Made by a program: the position numbers and the translations under genes. DNA of 64,000 nucleotides from Hyalella azteca (Eukaryota > Arthropoda > Malacostraca > Amphipoda > Hyalellidae): assembly GCF_000764305.2 (NCBI RefSeq), contig NW_025944732.1, positions 1 through 64,000 on the forward strand, given 5' to 3'. The notes under the pieces were generated by a model. The model searched no databases. It had not been told where the DNA came from and saw nothing but the letters and a program-made list of their open reading frames with translations. Shown piece by piece: positions 60,369 through 64,000 of the stretch. Every line of letters begins with the position of its first letter. Positions within the stretch are counted from its first letter, which is position 1.

Positions 60369-60854
60369 ATGATCCAACTTTCGACAAGGGTTGTCGATAT
60401 TTGGGCCACGCAAAACATCCCGACCGTCAGTAGGCATGGCCGTTGGCATCGCATGTGTCATGTGCTGTACAGCGTAGGCGTCACAGAACTTAAGATAAAT
60501 GACGGCATAAATAAGACTGAGATGATGTCCGAGGTTCTGCCCTGGGCCTTCGAGGCCTTTTTGGCTCACATCCATGGCGTGGATGCGCATTTTTCCAGAC
60601 CAGCGCTCGGCTCAAGCCTAGCACTGAATCAAGACAATGACAACACAGAAGTTTCACGTTTAGATGATGAAGGTGCACTTATTCATAGGATTGAGCTGTT
60701 GCTGCTCCAGTTTTGTGTGAGTTGTGAAATATTCAGTGGAAAATTTGCATGTAAAATGGGCAGTTGCGTGCACAATTTACCTGGGAAAAGTATTGTCGTT
60801 TCAATAATAGACGATGTGAGCATGATCGAGAGAGGAACTTTGATGTTTTTGTAA
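60369..60854 (+). CDS. 161-codon open frame in a GC-richer block, unrecognised
   Basis: The longest frame outside the reverse transcriptase. The first 110 codons lie in a block near 50% GC (about 60360-60680); the rest is AT-richer and includes an apolar cysteine-containing segment (IELLLLQFCVSCEIFS). No signal peptide, domain or catalytic motif was recognised. The minus strand is also open across the GC-richer part (60327-60590, 87 codons; 60490-60678, 62 codons), so strand and coding status are uncertain. Four TGACGT half-sites lie upstream. It could be a lineage-specific gene, an exon of a longer gene, or GC-island noise. Confidence 0.3.
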   Translation: MIQLSTRVVDIWATQNIPTVSRHGRWHRMCHVLYSVGVTELKINDGINKTEMMSEVLPWAFEAFLAHIHGVDAHFSRPALGSSLALNQDNDNTEVSRLDDEGALIHRIELLLLQFCVSCEIFSGKFACKMGSCVHNLPGKSIVVSIIDDVSMIERGTLMFL

Positions 60855-62554
60855 AAATCATGTGTAGAAATTACTGCAAAAACATTTGATATGGATGTTG
60901 AACACTGCAGTTACAGTTTAAAGAAACTTTAGATTTTAAGTCTACCTCGGCTCTTGATCGCGTGACATTTCCAATTCCATAGCATTGAAATCAAAAGTCC
61001 TTTTGTTGTGTTCAATATTGGGTCAAACTTTCACAGACTTCTTTCACGTTTGTTAAATACTTTGTGAGTTTCATCAAAAACTATAACAAAAATAAATTAA
61101 AAATTTATAGCAATGTGGACACGGTTTAGCTTAATGGTTTAAAAAATTTTTTAATTTGTTTCAATAAGAGATTTAGAATCAAATTTCCATGTTGTAGGCG
61201 AAAAAAGACAACGGCCCAGATTGACTGTCCAACCTTGTTCTCTCGTTACCTATTTAGGTATATTGGGTTGCAAGTTAATTCTGAAATCAGATCTTGAGTT
61301 TTTAGTTAATTTTGGAAGGAGATAAATTACGATTCGAGGTAATTATAATGAGTTAATCATTAGAAGAGGCTTCGTATTAATCATGTAAGTTCATATTAGT
61401 TTTGGGTTAATGAGGAGCAAAATGAATGTGTTCCAGCTGTTGACGCTTCTTCGCATGCATCTTCAAGCAATATTCGATTGATTTCGTAGTTTCCTAAGTT
61501 TTCATTTCTGTTAATCTGGCCTATTAAATCTTTAAGCCGTTTTTTTCTTCATATTATTAAACTCAAATCATCTGATATTTACAATATTATCCGTGCCACT
61601 AATCTGGAAGAATGGTTATTCGGGTTATTTATAAAAGAAGCGCAATATGTAATGCGGTTAAAAATAATTTCCCAAATAAACGAAAATTTACTAGTAAATA
61701 AGTTTGTTGTTTCTCGTGGACGTTCAGTCACTCTGCTTGCATTGACATCACTTCTTTTTGAGCTTGAAGTGTATTGATTGTCGCAACAATGTCGCAGGCA
61801 TTTCCAGGGTGCGAGCATTTTTCTTGCCTAACAACAAACCTGAGCATGTTTAGATACAGCTGTGTGTTGCCCGTGGCCATGTTGTCTCACAAATTTGTCG
61901 GAATGAAGCACATGATTTTTCGGTGAGTCTTGCATTAAATAGCCGTCACAAAGCTATTTACATAGAATATTTTTGTTGCGTGGTCTAGTGCTTCATGCTG
62001 TCATTTGCACTTGATTTGAATACGATGCTCAATATTATTCAGTCTCTCACCTTCTTGCATCTCCCCATACTGAACTATAAACTGTATTATTTTACGTCAT
62101 CTAGCAAATATTCGTATTGGGCTCAGCATTATTAATTATTTTCCGCTCATTAAATCGAGTTTAGCTTGTCATACTAAACAGAATTTTGTGGAACACATCT
62201 CATGCAGTCGATGTGCTCTATATTCTGACTCTCAAATTTGGCGCACCTAAATTCTAACGAATGGTAATTTCGCGCAAATTTTTTTATCGAAAAGCCTGCA
62301 TTCCCTTCGGTTTTCAGCGTAATCGAAGCCTTCCAAATGACCGTGGTAATCCCACGACAACGTAAGCAAGGCTCGGCTAAAGCGATCACACCAGCCCGAC
62401 ATTCTGCTCATTTCTCAGGCCTTGAGTGACAGCCCCTTGACAGCCACGCAAATCATGAGCATTGCCAAAAACATCGAAGCATTTCCCAGCCACGATATTT
62501 GGAACCGCGATTACGTGGATTTTTAATTGCTTAAGAGGTTGAATTTAATTTATA
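60855..62554. other. AT-rich spacer with a GC-richer patch at 62.3-62.5 kb
   Basis: Frames of 71-79 codons (61579-61818 minus, 62174-62389 minus) are unrecognised. Around 62280-62515 composition is more balanced and CpG-containing (for example TGACAGCCCCTTGACAGCCACG-like repeated TGACAGCC), without a supported frame. Confidence 0.5.
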
Positions 62555-62985
62555 TGATTTCTTGAAAGTAATGCTACTGATTGCTCTTAGGTAATGTTGT
62601 TGATTGCATGAAAGTTTATCAATGATATTGACAGTAATATTGTTGATGGCTATACAGTAATGCTATTGATTGCTTGGCGGTATTGTTGTAAATTGCTGGG
62701 AAGTAATGCTGTCGATTGTTTGAAAGTATAATGTTGTCGATTGTGCTAATGCTGTTATTTTCTCGACAGAAATACTGTAGATTACTGAACGGTATGGTTG
62801 TTGACTGCTTGAAAGTAATGTTGTTGATTGCTCGATAGTAATGCTGTGTATCTTTAATAGTAATGTTGCTTATCGATTGAAATAAGGATTTTGGTTGCTT
62901 AAATGTGATGTCCGTGATTGAGTAAAAGTAATGTAATTGATTGATTTTTAGTAATGTTGCTGATTGCTTGACAGTTATCTTGATT
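62555..62985. repeat. Degenerate ~28-bp minisatellite (GTAATGTTGTTGATTG-type)
   Basis: Roughly fifteen diverged units built from AGTAATG(T/C)TG, TTGATTG and CTTGAAA/CTCGATA segments, of variable length (about 24-32 bp). The 136-codon minus frame 62619-63029 is the translation of this repeat (recurring N-I-T-F-K-Q-S-like blocks) and is not regarded as a gene. Divergence between units is high, so the array is old. Confidence 0.8.
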
Positions 62986-64000
62986 ATTGCAAATTCACGC
63001 GAAAATATTGAGCGAATTTCTTGGCTCACGAACTGTACGAATTTTGCAAGAATTTTTAGACTTATAAAAGGGCCAAATGGTCAGATCCGGGCAGTTTTTA
63101 ATGCTCCAGTTGAAAATTTGATCGTGCCTGGTACTGTGCCTGTGCAAAGAAATAGAGTGTTATTCAAATGCTAGGCTTTGGCTATTTTCTCGCACAAAGC
63201 TTGCACACTATGATCATTAATGATCATTAGTTAATTGTGATCTTTAATCTTACAAACAGTGAAGCACTTCACAAATGTTTGACTGTGACCATTTTTTCTG
63301 AAACTAAGTGATTATTACCGTGAGTTCAGCAAATTGTGTGTTACTTGCAAATTGCTAAAATTCTAAATCTAATCTAACCTAAAAAAAGTGAGATTAAATT
63401 TGAGTTCATTAATTTGGACGATTTCATATTATAGTTTTCAAGTCAGAACTGATGTGATAGAATTACTCCAAAAGTATATAACGAATTTAAATAACGGCTG
63501 CATAATTATTTCGTGTGATATTATTTTCAACTGTAGATTCGATAGATCATAAATTCTCCTCCCTTGCCATTAATAATGGGACTACTATGAAGGTTTGAAG
63601 AGAAATATGACAGACAATATAACTTGAAGTACAGTAAGCTAAGAATATTTATTCGTCTATAAAGGGACTCAACTTCAGGGGCTTTAATTCATGTAATATT
63701 TTCGTCTATTGAAATGTGATTAACGAGCATCCGTCCCTTAATTAAACATGGATTAAGCAGCATAATTGTGGACCAGCCTGAATGATGCGATATCATTAAG
63801 CTCAAGCGGCGGAACCTGGAGACAATAAATCTGCTTTTATTCAGTTCTATCTTTAATTGCACAATTATTAAACTGCATGCAGAATGATAGTGAAAAAAAT
63901 TAAGATTAAAAATTTCAAATTCCAAGTGTTCACCAGCGATCGTAACGTCATCGTGCATTGATTTCATTCCATCAAACATTGTACATGTTTGACATTGCGT
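62986..64000. other. AT-rich window end with an 18-bp palindrome
   Basis: ATGATCATTAATGATCAT at 63210-63227 is a perfect 18-bp palindrome. A 77-codon plus frame (62941-63174) and a 96-codon minus frame (63689-63979) are open but unrecognised. Nothing else was seen. Confidence 0.5.

Overview
This is AT-rich, gene-poor nuclear DNA from a eukaryote, most likely an invertebrate animal with a large genome (an arthropod is my guess, not demonstrated). No operon-like gene packing, tRNA, rRNA, CRISPR array or intact host gene could be recognised. Almost all reading frames are under 110 codons, lack recognisable domains and look like chance frames in low-GC DNA. The only confidently identified protein is a broken reverse transcriptase. 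If host genes are present they are probably small exons in long introns; several weak candidates are flagged as such.

Layout. 0-14 kb: single-copy-looking AT-rich DNA with a 32-bp minisatellite (191-376), a 25-bp tandem array that ends on the window's only N (3381-3556), and a few weak coding-like patches (2.0, 8.3-8.6, 9.2, 10.0-10.6 kb). 14.5-15.63 kb: a 5'-truncated, minus-strand non-LTR retrotransposon with an A-rich tail, a minus-strand AATAAA, a frameshift after the YLDD motif and a possible 8-bp target-site duplication. 15.6-21.9 kb: AT-rich spacer with a ~38-bp minisatellite (18.9-19.1 kb), a small GC-rich hairpin island (19.4 kb) and one end of a DNA transposon (21.6 kb).

21.94-45.00 kb: a head-to-tail duplication of about 11.2/11.8 kb, the dominant structure here. 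Copy A is 21937-33169 and copy B 33170-45003. Each ends in a 22-bp satellite array (19 full copies in A, about 30 in B), and array A is the junction between copies. One sampled stretch differs at about 5% of sites, and several 25-333 bp indels separate the copies. In contrast a 1505-bp block (23667-25171 versus 35138-36642) appears identical, as expected from recent gene conversion or from an assembly artefact.

45-64 kb: more AT-rich DNA with a pentanucleotide microsatellite, a cluster of inverted motifs (48.8 kb), a third copy of a GTCC-rich dispersed repeat also found inside both duplicates (50.2 kb), a 241-bp MITE with 24-bp terminal inverted repeats and TA target duplication (52.7 kb), a long imperfect hairpin (58.0 kb), paired TGACGT palindromes (60.05 kb), a GC-richer block open on both strands (60.3-60.9 kb) and a degenerate minisatellite (62.6-63.0 kb).

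The window records repeat turnover (retroposition, MITE insertion, satellite expansion, segmental duplication and probable conversion), not a visible gene pathway.
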